Positions 1 through 11,512 of a DNA stretch of 64,000 nt are shown here, piece after piece (the stretch's first letter is position 1; each line of letters opens with the position of its first letter). The translations under genes were made by a program, and so were the position numbers. The stretch is taken from assembly GCF_030253575.1 (NCBI RefSeq), contig NC_080566.1, positions 29,060,001 to 29,124,000 on the forward strand, given 5' to 3'. The stretch comes from Rhododendron vialii. Taxonomy: Eukaryota; Streptophyta; Magnoliopsida; Ericales; Ericaceae. The notes beneath the pieces are model-generated. The model had not been told where the DNA came from and did no database searches. It worked only from the letters and a program-made list of their open reading frames with translations.

Positions 1-1278
1 TAAAAAGAAGAAGAAGAGGGTTCTATGATCTAGCAAGTCTTCATGCGTTATCGCTGCACGCAGCGTCCTCTATTTGGGGTGTTCGTTACTTGGTTGATTA
101 TTGGTCGTTTAATGTGGATTAGCTTGTCGCTAGTGGAACCACTTCTACAACTGTTTATCTAGACTTTGCTTTCATATCTCTGACATAATATATCCTTTAG
201 TTTTTGTAGCGTTGTCGGTGTACATTAGGCATTTTGTCTCTTCACGTTGTAATAGTTTGCACACATGAGTTTTGATTTTGTTGTTAGTATTAATGAATTT
301 TTTACTCTTTCAAAACATAAAGAAGGGATAAAGAATAGATTGTGCGCAATTCATATTTCCCTGCTGCCAGCCTCCTGCTTCCATTCTACTTCTCTAAAGG
401 CATTATTGGGGTTGCGTATTCAAACAGAAAAACGAGCATTATTGCCAAACAACTCAAGTACTCTCGTGAAAGTGTGTTTTGTAAGTACCCTTTTGACAAA
501 AAATCACTTGAAGAAACATGGCCAATGTTGGAATTTTCCCACAACACAATTTTATCCCCCCTTCTTCTTCTTCCTTTTTTTTTTTTTTGTTTCCGGTGGG
601 AGAGTAAGAACTTCACTAACGAACGAGATTACAACCTACCACGTATATCTAATACAACTGGTAAAAGACATAATGAACACGTTAAAGACAAATAACTCAT
701 TCAAATCAAATAAAAGATACATTCAGCGATAAATTAATCAGGTGGTTAGTTGTCGGAGAAGCAGGTTTGGATTTTGAACTACTCAATGTTTGATCTCTTA
801 GTTTCTCTGTTATGAAGAGAAAAGGTATTCATTGATGGATAAAAACATCCTGTCAAGGGATATATGGTCGGTGAGGAGTGAGGAAAGGGCAGAATACCAA
901 CTCACAATTTGCTTTAAAGCTAGGCAATATGGAGTGAGGACATGCATAGTGGGCTGTTCGTTGGGTGACTGTTAAGTGAGGTGTTAAAGTAGTGGTTGCA
1001 CTGGTGACTGGTGTTATGCACATGCGGCATGCCCATCTTTTATGCCTGTCCAAGTTTTGGACGTGAGCGGACAGTCGAAATCTTGATCGTCCAATACTGC
1101 AATCAATAGTTTGGATCTGCTCAGAGACTCTTCGCATGAAGAACTGAATTCTTCTTGCGACGAGTTTGTGAGCAGATTTGAACCATTAATTTTTCCAACA
1201 TGCGACCTATATTAGAACTGAAAATCAATTCGAGGGGATCCGAACCCATCATTTATTTTCTGGGGTAAATTTCACTGT
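1..1278. other. Intergenic, no recognised gene
   Basis: Short open frames occur here (for example 265-732 plus and 853-1137 minus), but they overlap one another on both strands, contain homopolymer-coded stretches and show no domain I recognise. A poly-T run lies near 577-588. I see no RNA gene or complete mobile element. Confidence 0.6.
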
Positions 1279-1340
1279 ACTCCCTTGAAATTTTATTGAC
1301 CACCTAAATTTTTTTGACAAAGGCAGGAACTTCCACGCAG

Positions 1341-1722
1341 GGACGGAACCAGGATTTTGTAAACGTCCCCGAACTATGAACAAAATTTTGAAATTTCAAG
1401 GTTCGGAAATCTAATAAGTAGTCTGTTTGGTTTAGGTTTTGAGGGAGGTTTTTTGGGTAGTAAGTGGATATAGATAGAAAGAGAAATGAGATAAATAATT
1501 AAGAAAAAACTTATTGGAGACCGTGGCGTAGAGAGAGAAATTGGGTTTTGCGATCCAAAATTAGCACATTTTTAAAGGATTTAAATGTCTAAATAACACT
1601 CAATACAAAATACAAAATCTAGATTTTCTTAACAAACAAAAACAAAACTAATATTAATATTAAAACTTAAAAAAAAAAAATCCCGAAACAATGCGGGGCG
1701 CCTACACCTAGATCCGTCTCTG
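1341..1722. mobile_element. Small terminal-inverted-repeat element (MITE-like)
   Basis: The left end GCAGGGACGGAACCAGG resembles the reverse complement of the right end CCTAGATCCGTCTCTGC. The interior is AT-rich and non-coding. The related unfilled sequence near 2213 supports insertion. A relative with similar ends is at about 35631-36160. The superfamily is not determined. Confidence 0.5.
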
Positions 1723-1767
1723 CTCCCATGTGAGTTTTGAAATACTCTCACTTACCTCCCTTTCATC

Positions 1768-2063
1768 GGGAAAGTCTACAATACACACCCCTTAAAAGGG
1801 TGTACCATATGCACCTATTTTATGGTTCATTCATAATATTTTAGCGTGTTTTGTAACTTTTGTTCTAGAATTCATAACTTTTCAGTAGTACGATTCGTAA
1901 CATTTTCATTATGATTCATAACATTTTGGTGTATCTCGTAACCTTTATACTATTCGTAACTTTTTAGCAATACGATTCATAACATTTCTCTATAATTCAT
2001 AAAATTTTAGGAATGCATATAATACACACTCAAATAAAGAATGTGTGTATTGTAATCTTTCCC
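1768..2063. mobile_element. MITE-like element full of CATAAC motifs
   Basis: The inverted ends share GGGAAAG, two mismatches, then TACAATACACAC: left from 1768, right as reverse complement ending at 2063. Between them, short units of the form ATTCATAACATTTT or ATTCGTAACTTTT recur about nine times in 1826-2008. There is no coding potential. A second element with different ends but the same CATAAC-type interior lies at 34210-34493. Confidence 0.5.
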
Positions 2064-2088
2064 CCTTCATTTTGTTGACAGTGTCAAG

Positions 2089-2165
2089 AGTCTCTTTCCC
2101 CAACATCACGAATTTACCTGTGCTGAGGGAGTCTCTTTCCCCAACATCACGAATTTACCTGTACT
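2089..2165. repeat. Short tandem duplication
   Basis: A unit of about 40 bp starting GAGTCTCTTTCCCCAACATC is present twice head to tail, with one or two differences. It is non-coding and directly follows the CATAAC-rich element. Confidence 0.7.
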
Positions 2166-2221
2166 CCCTTGAAATTTTTCTCCCCATGAAGTTTCTGACA
2201 ATGGCAGGAACTTCCCATGTG

Positions 2222-2948
2222 ACAATGTTGAAATTCTCCCTTGCCATCGTCTTCGTCCAACGGCGTTAACAATGTTGATCAGGAAATGACACATATAGGC
2301 GGAGTACAAAAACATTTTCCTTATTTGTGTGACAATGCTCTACTTTATCTCGCTCAATCATGCGATATAATTTGAGGAAAAGAAAGATTGTATTTTGAGC
2401 AAGATTAATTAACAAATCCATACCCACATTGTGACATTGATTTATTTATATACTCTTTGACCGATCATAAGGTTCTCAAATTTATCTCGATGAAGTGAAA
2501 AAATCAAGTCTGAGGTCCAAGCAAATTTCAATCGGTTAATTTGGTTTCAACCACCAGACTCTTTTCTATTCCGTTTGGAAGAGGACGAATTTTTTTGCCC
2601 TCGATCCCTTTTGAAGTGGACGGATTCATATAATCCCAATGTAATTCAACAAAATGTTTTACATCACTATCAGATCATATATATGCTGGATAACAAGAAA
2701 CCGAAAACGAAGTAAGAAGAGGAGAGATTCAACAAGCAATTTTTAGTTCTACGAAAAAAAGAAGAAAAAAATTGAGAGCTTCCTTCTGTTTGGCCTGCAA
2801 ATGGCACTGGCCTAATCAACCATACATCTTTCCCAACACACTGACATGAACTTATCAGCATGCATCACAATTGCAACTTAAAATAACATCAGAATGAAAT
2901 CCGTTTACATGACGATTTCATCAATTTTCTACAAAATCGGAATCAGGT
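2222..2948. other. Downstream flank of the L15 gene
   Basis: AT-rich non-coding sequence. The part next to 2949 probably includes the 3' UTR of the minus-strand ribosomal protein gene. I see no clear mobile element and cannot place a poly(A) site. Confidence 0.5.
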
Positions 2949-5900
2949 TCAAGAAACAGGTGCTGCGGACATCGCTTCTGTCTCCTCTGGTGTAAAAGGA
3001 ATTGGCTTTGTGGGCGCAGGGAGTCTTCCAATGCTGTCAACTTTATCTCTCTGTTTTGGGGGAGGTCTTGCTGCTTTTGGCAGCAACCTGCCCTTTTTCT
3101 CGAACCATTCGGGCTTGAGCAGTGCCCTGAAGCCCAAGTTGTTATAGTACACTCTCGTCACGGACCCTCCAGCGGCTTCAACTGCCGCCTTTGCCCTAAC
3201 AGTCACCCTGGAAACCTGCAACCGTTCACTATCAGTTCTCTGTTGCAAGAGGAAAGTAGCGACTGAAAAGTAAATTGAAAAGAAGATTGTACTACAAAAT
3301 TACAAACATGTTCACTTGGAAGTTTGGGATCGTTGCTACTCCTAATTTCTCATTTTTTTGGAGTGGTCAAGAAGTAAGAGACACCAAACAAAATCCGTAC
3401 AGTACAGTGTAGTGGATGAGATAAGTGTGCAACGAAAGACAGTCCTGAAACACATATGCATACAGATACAACCTTTTGATCATGACTAGACTACTGCTTC
3501 ATTATGGGGACAAGAACAAATAGGAAAACATAAAACATAACCATGAGCTGATTACATCGGCTTGCTAAGGAGAAACTTGTTTGCACAACACACAAACTTT
3601 ATTCAAACATGACCAAAAGTTGTCCAGTGGAAAGTACTTCTAAACAACCTCAGCCCCAAAAAAAAAATAAAGAAAAGAAGACCAACGGGAAGGAAAGAAA
3701 GAAAGAAACAGAAAGACTGAATCAGGATAAGCAAGAACTTCAATAACTCAAGTCTCCCCAATCCATGCATGAACAGATGTCTCCGAGACTCCATTCAATC
3801 TACAAAATGTTGACACCTCAAGCAAGAGTATCATGGATTCAGGTCCTTTTATATGGAATAGCGATCTCCATTCCACTCTATGTAGACATTTCATCTATTT
3901 TAAAGTGGATGCACAAGATGATGTCACGATGCCACTTCACATGGGTTTTAAAAACTAATTACTACGTCGTTTTGATATAAAAGCAGGAAAACTATTCTCA
4001 ACTTAACGGTGGAGTTTTCCCGCTTTTACATCACAAAAATGGTGCATTGCACTCAAAGCACCTGCATGAAAAGATCAAGGCCAACTCTTTGCATTTGCCA
4101 CAGCTCAACTTCTCGATGATGATGTCATCATTGCTTCTACTTAATAAAGAATGCCAATATGTAAATTACTAAAAAGCACATGCCGCTAACAACTTGTTTA
4201 ACTGTTGTCCTCATTGCAACTGTACGACCAATTCAATTTGCAAGGCGTTGCATCAAGTGATGCTAAGACAGAATCACAACAAGAGACACTTCGACTATAT
4301 TGTCCATGTAAGAAAGACACGAAGGGTAGCGTTGCTGGGAAGAAACCGTAAAAATGGCTACTGTTAGTTTAAAAAGGTACAACAGATAATTTGTTTGAAC
4401 AACTGATTTTAGTTAATCCACTATTGGTGAAACCGGGGTAGTTTGCATTAGCTTATATAATCCATGTGAAGTGGCCTCATTTGACAATTGACACATACTT
4501 TTTAATGGAGATTAGTTGTCAACATAACAAGGAAAAGAATGCAGATTTCCACCAATGTATGGAATGGAGAGGATTTAAATCCAAATTCATACAAGGACAA
4601 CAAAACCAAGTAAGAGAAACACTATTAAGGCACCAGGTCATGGCCATAAAAGTGTAAGCAACGCGCGTAGTGTTTGAACAAAGATTACCTCCAGATGAAT
4701 AGGCCACTTTATATGTTCAGAACCTCGTCCCATTAATCTGACACCATCTCTTATCTGCTTCCCGATGGCTCCAGAATCCTATGGCCATAGTAATAAACAT
4801 CACAATCAACCAAAGCATAAAATAAGTTTAGTTAGAAAATAAAACCGTAATAAAGTTTCTACCTTAAGAGTTTTCATCGTGATCAACTCTGATGAATCTA
4901 TCTTCCCTGCATTTATCAGTTTCGCAATCTTTCCTAGTCCCACGGGCTGCCAAAATAAAGGCAATTCATCAAGGTGTGAACTCATTGCAAAGTGACAACA
5001 AAACCTCTTTCAAACACAAAAGACCTAACAATCAGTACAGAAATATTTCCCAATGTTTTAGCTATTTGCATCACAAGAACATATGAATGGGATTTCTATG
5101 ACTGAGGATATATAAACAGGGAGACAATTCTCCATATGGTCGATTGAAAATAGCATCCACAAGCAACAAGACAGCAGCACACAAGTGCCAAAAATCTAAA
5201 CATATGGGGGATCAACTAGCAATTACTGAATACAATTATACTGCATATAGTACATTGAAAACAAACAGTATTTGTCAGCCATAACATTCCATGAGCATTA
5301 GGAAGTATGACTATAAAAAATTTAGGGCAATCAAGTCGACACTATTCATCTCTAACCTTTTCCATGTACTTGTATAATTATATGTTACGTTTAACCAGCC
5401 AATTAGCCAAAAGAGTGAGCATCGATGCGTTAATTATATTATGCATTTTTTTTTTATAAATGTGATGGTTCCTGTTCCCATTTAACTTAAGTTACTAGTT
5501 TAAAAAGTTTATGACATGGAAGTGCAATATTTGTAACTTTGATATTTAACTAGAAGATTAATGGTGTAGAGTTTGTAGAAGCCCTTCATTCATGCAAATG
5601 CTTAACATTTTAACTCTCATTGAGGTTTGAAGGAAGAGGAAGATGGCAGAAAGGAAAAAAGTAGAAAAAACAGCCATTGTAAAGTCAGTACAATTCAACT
5701 TAGAGATGTATCACCTAAGAAGCAAGGACACTTAAAATAAGGTGGCACTCCTCGGACATTGACACTCCTCGGATTGTCTCAGACACGTGTCCGACACTAT
5801 TTTTTTGTGTGTCCATGACTCCATAATTAGGAAACAAAAATCTAATTCGGACACATCGAACACACTTTCTACAATGTGTTGCTTTTTTGGTGTCTGGCTA

Positions 5901-6576
5901 ACAAACAAATAAACAGAAAAACTGAGTCATTTTATACTTTGGTGGGGAAATGGCCTAGGATGATATGATATCTTCTTGTTTGATCCAAAAAATGGGACGG
6001 GATTCGATTCTGAAAAACTTCCAAAATAGGGCAAACAAGTTCTCTGTGTTCTCCATAAAATGATATTACAGAACTGATTCTTGAAAATGCAACCAAACCA
6101 ATTACATGAATGATAGGAGCAAAACCCAGAAAAGGTTGAACCAAATATACCTGAAACGTGAGGCTAAAGGGGTTCTTAAACCCCCTTTTCGGCATCCTCC
6201 GCCGCATCGGAGTCTGCCCCCCTTCGAACCCAAACTTCATAGTCCCCCTCGCCCTCTGCCCCTTATGACCCCGTCCAGCAGTCTTCCCCTTGCCCGACCC
6301 AATCCCCCGACCCTTCCTCGTCTTCTTCTTTCTGGCCCCTTTGTTGTCTCTCAAATCATTCAAGCTCAGAAGGCTGTAAGCCCTCAAACCCAGATTCAGA
6401 TCATGCTCCAAAAAACCCACATGGGAATGAGGGGTAAAATTCGAACTTTGCAAGAAATGCGAAGGAGGTGGTGGTGATTGAAGTAACCGTGAGGTGATTG
6501 ACGTGGGTTTGGCGTGGATTGAAGAACCGTTGTGGATTGAGGTTGCGATGAATAGCGATAGCCTCCTTCTCAACAT
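2949..6576 (-). CDS. RPL15: Ribosomal protein uL15 (L15), mitochondrial type, four exons
   Basis: Component of the large subunit of an organellar ribosome. The coding exons on the minus strand are 6576-6151, 4946-4863, 4778-4689 and 3215-2949. All junctions are GT-AG and phase 0, giving 142+28+30+88 = 288 residues. Residues 1-65 form an arginine- and serine-rich leader typical of a mitochondrial presequence. The uL15 signature follows: a basic glycine-rich stretch ([20 protein letters not shown], residues 87-106), then [19 protein letters not shown]. The C-terminal exon carries the usual [14 protein letters not shown] core and a plant-specific proline-rich tail. An in-frame ATG 72 bases upstream (6648) also exists; I prefer 6576 because the telo-box lies between the two. 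Mitochondrial rather than plastid targeting is inferred from the leader and from my memory of the plant family. Confidence 0.9.
3216..6150. other. Introns of the L15 gene
   Basis: The large introns (3216-4688 and 4947-6150) are AT-rich and non-coding. Intron 1 contains near 5740-5860 a repeated CTCGGA/CGGACA segment with the palindrome GACACGTGTC. No gene or confident transposon end was seen. Confidence 0.6.
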
Positions 6577-6612
6577 TTTTATTGGGAATTTGTTTGATTT
6601 ATGTCTAGAAAT

Positions 6613-6620
6613 TAGGGTTT
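6613..6620 (-). promoter_or_regulatory. Telo-box upstream of the L15 gene
   Basis: The minus strand reads AAACCCTA about 37 bases before the preferred start codon. Telo-boxes are known in promoters and leaders of plant ribosomal and other translation genes. Presence is seen; function is inferred. Confidence 0.55.
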
Positions 6621-6649
6621 TGAGAAATGGCAGGGAAGGGTTTAGCAAT

Positions 6650-7320
6650 GGTTCTCAGGTTCTGTTCGATAGATGCGTACAGTGGCCATTGCAAGTAAAA
6701 ACGAAGTGAATGGAAATTTATCCCGTACTTCGCGTGTCATGGACAATCTGTTGGACCCACTTATATTAATCCACCTGTCACGTTAAGTTGGCGGCAGAAA
6801 ATTGGTTTGGCCCCCTGAAATGTATTCCAAAGAGCAATTAGACCCTTCCATCCACATAAACTAGCACTCACCAGACTATTTTCGTCTAGTTATCTCTGTC
6901 TAATTAAAAACACTACATGCCATCCAAATTAGTATATGTTAATCGACCAATCGCCGTGAAAATTTTGTTTTTTAGATCGATCGAAGTCATTCTCTCACAG
7001 GTTAATGGAATAAAATCAAGTTAAATTGAACAGTAAAAAAAGAAAAAGAAAAAGAAATAATGAATGAGTTCGCTGAGTACAAAATTTACAGTCGCTAGTA
7101 TTTTACTACTCTAGCCAGTCTAGCGGCGATAGAATGTACTAGTATTTCTATTTTACTACTCTACACAGTTCTCTAAAACCCCCCTTTTTTTTAATCAAAT
7201 ACCAATTCAAAAAGAAAACATATATACAAACCAACCAATTTCCATTTTCCACACTACCTTTGCTCTTTACACCATTGTGGAGGATCAACTATTGTTTTTC
7301 TATGGAAAAAGAGCTGTTAC
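6650..7320. other. Intergenic region upstream of the L15 gene
   Basis: Promoter-side flank of the minus-strand L15 gene. It contains a short direct repeat of TATTTTACTACTCTA near 7098 and 7148. No gene recognised. Confidence 0.5.
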
Positions 7321-7560
7321 TTGTTACCCCAGCCTCTTGATGCGGAGGAAGTTCCCCAGAGCAGAGAAGGGAGAAACCTGAAACTGTGTGAGATGAGGGA
7401 CGTAGAGAGAGGCGCTAATCTGATGTTGGTCGGCGGGCCGGCGGCGAAGAGAGGAGGAGGGAGGCGCGGCTTGAGAGAGGTGAAGGAGGGAGAGAGAACT
7501 CAGAGAAGGGGAGGAGTGACTCGCGTGAGAGATCTGAGATAGAGAAGAGATGTTTGAGAG
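7321..7560. other. GC-rich island, unidentified
   Basis: A purine-rich, GC-rich stretch in AT-rich surroundings. The plus strand is open for 73 codons, but the product is low-complexity and R/G-rich. The minus strand looks like a CT-rich plant 5' leader. It may be a captured leader or exon fragment carried by a transposon; I recognise no domain. Confidence 0.25.
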
Positions 7561-7645
7561 GAGATGTAGGTTTGTGAATGACGGTCGAGATTAAATAAAA
7601 AATATATGAACGGACAAGATTAAATGCGAAATATATAAAAATTTA

Positions 7646-7916
7646 CTCCCTCCGTCCCTTATTTAGAGTCCAATATTCTATTTTAGACTGTCCTTTTATA
7701 AATGTCCATTTCGTAAAGTTAATGGGTAAAAATTGGTGCATTGTCTATTTTGTCTCTAAAAGTAGATTCTATTTTGAAAGGTTAGTGAGTAAAAGTATAA
7801 TGATGATGGATAAGTAGGAAAAGTGGAGGAAAAAGTTGATGTAAAATGTATAATGATAATGTCTTTTTAATAAGTTGGAGTTACGAAGCGGAACACTTAA
7901 AAAGAAACGAAGAGAG
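7646..7916. mobile_element. Stowaway-like MITE
   Basis: The left terminus CTCCCTCCGTCCCTTA matches the well-known Stowaway end. The right terminus is its decayed complement (AAACGAAGAGAG). Both sides are flanked by TA (7644-7645 and 7917-7918), the expected target duplication. 271 bp, no coding potential. Confidence 0.75.
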
Positions 7917-8561
7917 TATCCAGTATATGTCGGGTTCGGTTTGGCCTATTCGGTTCGGTTCATTTTCGGTCTGTCCTAGTCGGATCGAAAACCAAACGAT
8001 TTTTTCGATTTTTTTTATCCTCCGATTTGTTATTTCACCCCTAAGTTCAAGTTTGCATTGTTTTTCCTTAAAAAAGAACAATTGGATGGCATGTGATATA
8101 AAAAATTCCAAAACAAAAATATCATCAAAGTATAGGAATACCTACAGTATTACCCATTAATAATCAGATTTCATTGTAATATGCTCTATTAGACCTAGTT
8201 TGGTAAAAATGAGTCATTTGTTTTTTTTTTTTTTCCGTCTTATTCAAAAAAATTCTCTTTTGTTATTTTTGCATCAAAATTTGTGGATATTATTTTGTCT
8301 CGACAAGAGAAATCCAAAAAATAAAAAATTATGATCGAAACTCAATTTTTTAATAAAGACAACAATGAACCAAAGAATTTGTCTTTTTGGCTTATATTTT
8401 ACCTCTATTCAAAGTTTTTACTTTTTGGATCATAATTTTTTACAATTTATCTAGTCGAGATGAATTAACAATTCATATAAAATAACAAATATGTGAAAAA
8501 ATTTGAATAAAGAAAAATAAATAAGACAACTGACTTATCTTATTTTTGCCATACCGGTCAG

Positions 8562-8878
8562 TGTTCCTCCGTTCTGCTAAGTTTCTTAAAAAATAAGTAG
8601 CTTATTTGCAATTTTAAAACTTAAAAATAATGTTCCTCCTTCTGCTAAGTTTCTTAAAAAATAAGTAGCTTATTTGCAATTTTAAAACTTAAAAATAATG
8701 TATGTATGAAAATAATTTTTTGATATTTTTTTTTGGTATTGTTCAAAAGATTTCATCGAGATCTATCAAACAATATTCATATTGTACAAAAAATTATTTC
8801 TATAAGCCTATTATTTTTAAGCTTAAAAATGACAAATAAGCTACTTATTGGAATAAGAGCCTTAACAGGAACGGAGCA
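8562..8878. mobile_element. Tourist-like MITE with a duplicated end
   Basis: It shares the TTCTTAAAAAATAAG terminus and internal GAGATCTATCAAACAA with the elements at 29082-29319 and 55040-55262. Its left end is present twice in tandem (8562-8630 and 8631-8698, 69 and 68 bp). The right end GCTACTTATTGGAATAAG and CAGGAACGGAG is complementary to the left end. No target duplication could be fixed. Confidence 0.55.
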
Positions 8879-8892
8879 AGCTTATAGTTAGT

Positions 8893-9010
8893 GTGTTCCA
8901 TTAACTAAAATAAGTACTTATTACTTATTATTTGAATTAAAAGTGATATATTATTAGGGAATTACCTGTCTCGTAAAGTGAAAAATAAATACGTAAAAAA
9001 ATAAGAACAA
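8893..9010. mobile_element. Short MITE-like fragment, second Tourist-like family
   Basis: It starts TGTTCCATTAACTAAAATAA and is similar along its length to 25748-25915, including the internal GTGATATATTATTAG/ATTACCTGTCTC region. It is non-coding and the ends are decayed. Confidence 0.4.
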
Positions 9011-9142
9011 ACCTCAGAGCCAAAACATTGAGGAAAGAAAGAGAATGGGAATGTAAAAAATAATTACGTAATTATTTTTAAGCTTTTGTAACTAATTATG
9101 TAAAATAATTACGTAAAAAATAAGCGCTTTTGTAACTTTTAA

Positions 9143-9353
9143 GCTTTGTTTGGAAAATGTGGAAAGAAAGAGAATGGGAAAGAAAGTTTAAAGATTTTCT
9201 CTTCCCCTGTTTGATTGGCGAGGAAAGGGGAGAGAAAATGTCAAAATAGAGTTATAGAAATAGTAAAATTTCCCCCCTCATTTTCCCTCTTAATTATTAC
9301 TGTAATTATTTTCTCTCATCTTTTCTTTCCTTCCACAAGTTTCAAACAGAGCC
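9143..9353. mobile_element. MITE-like element with GCTTTGTTTGG ends
   Basis: The left end AAGCTTTGTTTGGAAA and the right end TTTCAAACAGAGCCTT are imperfect inverted repeats. The same end type bounds the element in LSM3 (25065-25248). The phrase AAAACATTGAGGA occurs at 9024 and 9358, so a longer flanking duplication is also present. Confidence 0.5.
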
Positions 9354-9495
9354 TTAAAACATTGAGGAGAATCCTGTATTAACAACAAACCTCAGGCCAT
9401 ATCACTGTAATTTACCCCCACAGAAACCCGAGCTCGCTCGGAAATCTCCCTGTTTATTAAAACCCCTCTTTCCTCTTCCTTCAACAATTCCGCAC

Positions 9496-9536
9496 TAGGG
9501 TTTTTTTTCTCCTTCTGATAGATCGATCTAGGGTTT
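9496..9536 (+). promoter_or_regulatory. Two telo-boxes in the ISY1 leader
   Basis: TAGGGTTT occurs at 9496-9503 and 9529-9536, 60-100 bases before the ISY1 start, inside a CT-rich leader. This placement is common in plant housekeeping genes. The regulatory role is inferred. Confidence 0.5.
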
Positions 9537-9597
9537 TATCCACACAAATCTCCACTACCAATCTCCAAAGCATCATCCTCTCACTCCATCGCAAACA

Positions 9598-11512
9598 ATG
9601 GCTCGCAATGAAGAGAAGGCGCAGTCGATGCTCAACAGGTTCATCACCATGAAGAACGAAGAAAAGAAGAAGCCCAAGGAGCGCCGCCCCTTCCTCGCCT
9701 CGGAGTGCCGCGACCTCGCCGAGGCGGACAAGTGGAGGCAGCAGATCATGCGCGAGATCGGCCGCAAGGTCGCCGAGATCCAGAACGAGGGCCTCGGCGA
9801 GCACCGCCTCCGCGACCTCAACGACGAGATCAACAAGCTCATCCGCGAGAAGGTCCACTGGGAGCGCCGGATTATAGAGCTCGGTGGGCCCAATTACACT
9901 AAACAGTCTGCCAAGATGACCGACTTGGATGGGAATATAGTTGATGTTCCGAACCCTAGCGGCCGTGGCCCCGGGTATAGGTACTTCGGGGCCGCGAAGA
10001 AGCTCCCCGGGGTGAGGGAGTTGTTCGAGAAGCCACCAGAGTTGAGGAAGAGGAGGACTAGGTATGCAGTGATGGACCCAAGGGCGGCTGAGCCCGGGCG
10101 ACCTTTTGTTTTTGTTTTGTTTTGTTTTTTTTTTAATTTAAAATTGCAGTAGTTTTTATCTCAAAACAGTAAAAGCATATAGGTTCGTGCGTCCAACATC
10201 AGTTTAAATAACCAAGCACACCCACCCTAGGGATTTTCTAGAAGTAATTTGTGCGAATGAAAACATAACAGTAGTAGTTTTGGTAGTACTTTTTAATTTA
10301 TTGGTAGAATTATTAGTAGATTTTATCTAGAAAACATTATAATCATATATGTTCGCCTGCCCAATGTCGGAGAGAGAGAGAAAACGGAGGACTAGGTATG
10401 CAAGGACGACTGAGTGAGGGACGGATGAGCCCGGTCCGCCTTATCCACGTTTGAATTTTTATTACTAGAATTATATACTAGTTGTTTTTATCTCAAAAGC
10501 AATAAAATGATATGCATAAATATGGACCTCGAATTGGAAGAATGGCAATTGGGTATGGACATGTATGATGAAGGAGTCATCAGACACCATCAATTTCCTT
10601 AAATACAGTGCCTTGCCATTAACTAAGGCATCAAGTCTTCTTTTTGTTGGACGACCAAAAGTTTTTTAACAACACGAAAAGAATTAGCATATTGTTGAAT
10701 AATATAGTTCATAAAAAATTTCCTCGAAATGACTGGTTAATGGCTTTTTTAAGTTTGTAGAGATTGGGTATGAGTCTGTTAAGTGATGCGGTGTCTCACA
10801 TCATTCTTTATAAGAATTGTATAGAATTACCCAGTGGATTAATGAAGCGGACCTATTAGGGATCATATGTTTTTCACCTCGCAACATCATTTTGAACAAT
10901 GCAACACATCCACCAAAGAGTTTTTTGAGAACTTCTTTTAGTGGGTAAATCTACTATAGTAGTTTTGGTATTACTTTTACAATTTATAGTGACAGAATTA
11001 ATATCACCTTCAATAGGTGGCAATTCTTTTTAATATTTGTCCACCTAACCTTGGAATTCTGCGTCCTTCTATGCAGGTATGATATATACAGGAGGATTGA
11101 TGCAAGTTATTACGGGTATAGGGATGAGGAGGATGGGATATTGGTGAAGTTGGAGGCGCCCGCGGAGGAGAAGATGAGGATCGAGGCGGTGGCAGAGTGG
11201 AAGGCAATGGAGGAGATTAAGAGGGAGGCAAAGAGGGCTGTGAAGAGCGGGGAGGAGGCGATGGTGTCAGCGGCTGCAGCTGCAAAGATTTTGTTCGAGG
11301 AGGAGGAGGATGTGGTGGAGGAGGAGAGGAAGGAGAGGGAAGAGATGGAGAAGGAGAAGGAGTTTGTGGTGCACGTGCCGTTGCCGGACGAGAAGGAGAT
11401 TGAGAGGATGGTGGTTGAGAAGAAGAAGATGGAGCTTTTGAGCAAGTATACTAGTGAAGATCTTATGGAGGAGCAGAGTGAAGCCAAAGACATGCTTAAC
11501 ATTCAGCGGTAG
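9598..11512 (+). CDS. ISY1: Pre-mRNA-splicing factor ISY1 homologue, two exons
   Basis: Subunit of the Prp19/NTC complex of the catalytic spliceosome, nuclear. Exons 9598-10061 and 11077-11512 join through an AG|GTATGC donor and a TATGCAG|G acceptor in phase 2 to give 299 residues, a normal length for plant ISY1. The N-terminus MARNEEKAQSMLNRF, the block RRPFLASECRDLAEADKWR, the basic ELRKRRTRYDIYRRIDASYY across the junction and the YGYRDEEDGIL block are diagnostic. Residues 180-260 form a charged, Glu/Arg-rich helical region; the tail contains SKYTSEDLMEEQ. Exon 1 is markedly GC-rich. The start follows a CAAACA leader context and is the first ATG. The antisense open frames here are composition shadows. 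Orientation is tail to tail with LSM3. Confidence 0.95.
10052..10440 (+). repeat. Duplicated ISY1 exon end and 5' splice site inside the intron
   Basis: The 17 bases GGAGGACTAGGTATGCA at the exon 1/intron junction (10052-10068) recur exactly at 10386-10402. They are followed by related sequence (GACTGAG...GATGAGCCCGG). The sequence after each copy (TTTTATCTCAAAA, then AAAGCATAT or AAATGATAT) is also similar. This indicates an old intronic tandem duplication of roughly 330 bp that carried the donor site. Confidence 0.65.

Larger units (their letters stand above)
1279..2221. repeat. Diverged direct repeat, one copy interrupted by an insertion
   Basis: A segment beginning ACTCCCTTGAAATTTT and running through GGCAGGAACTTCC occurs at about 1279-1338 and again at 2163-2216. 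After the second copy the sequence continues directly into CCATGTGA. In the first copy that continuation is displaced to about 1723 by an inserted element. The second copy therefore serves as an approximate empty site for the insertion at 1341-1722. Confidence 0.55.

Noticed and set aside
265..732. 155-codon plus-strand open frame
   Set aside because: It overlaps other frames of similar length, includes a poly-T-coded phenylalanine run and resembles no protein.
2949..3248. 99-codon minus-strand frame read as a stand-alone gene
   Set aside because: It is the last exon of the L15 gene with intron sequence read through at its start; the true exon begins at 3215.
9481..9902. Open frames on the opposite strand or in other frames over ISY1 exon 1 (Leu/Asp-rich and Arg-rich products)
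   Set aside because: They result from the GC-rich codon use of ISY1 and have no family signature. ISY1 itself is unambiguous.
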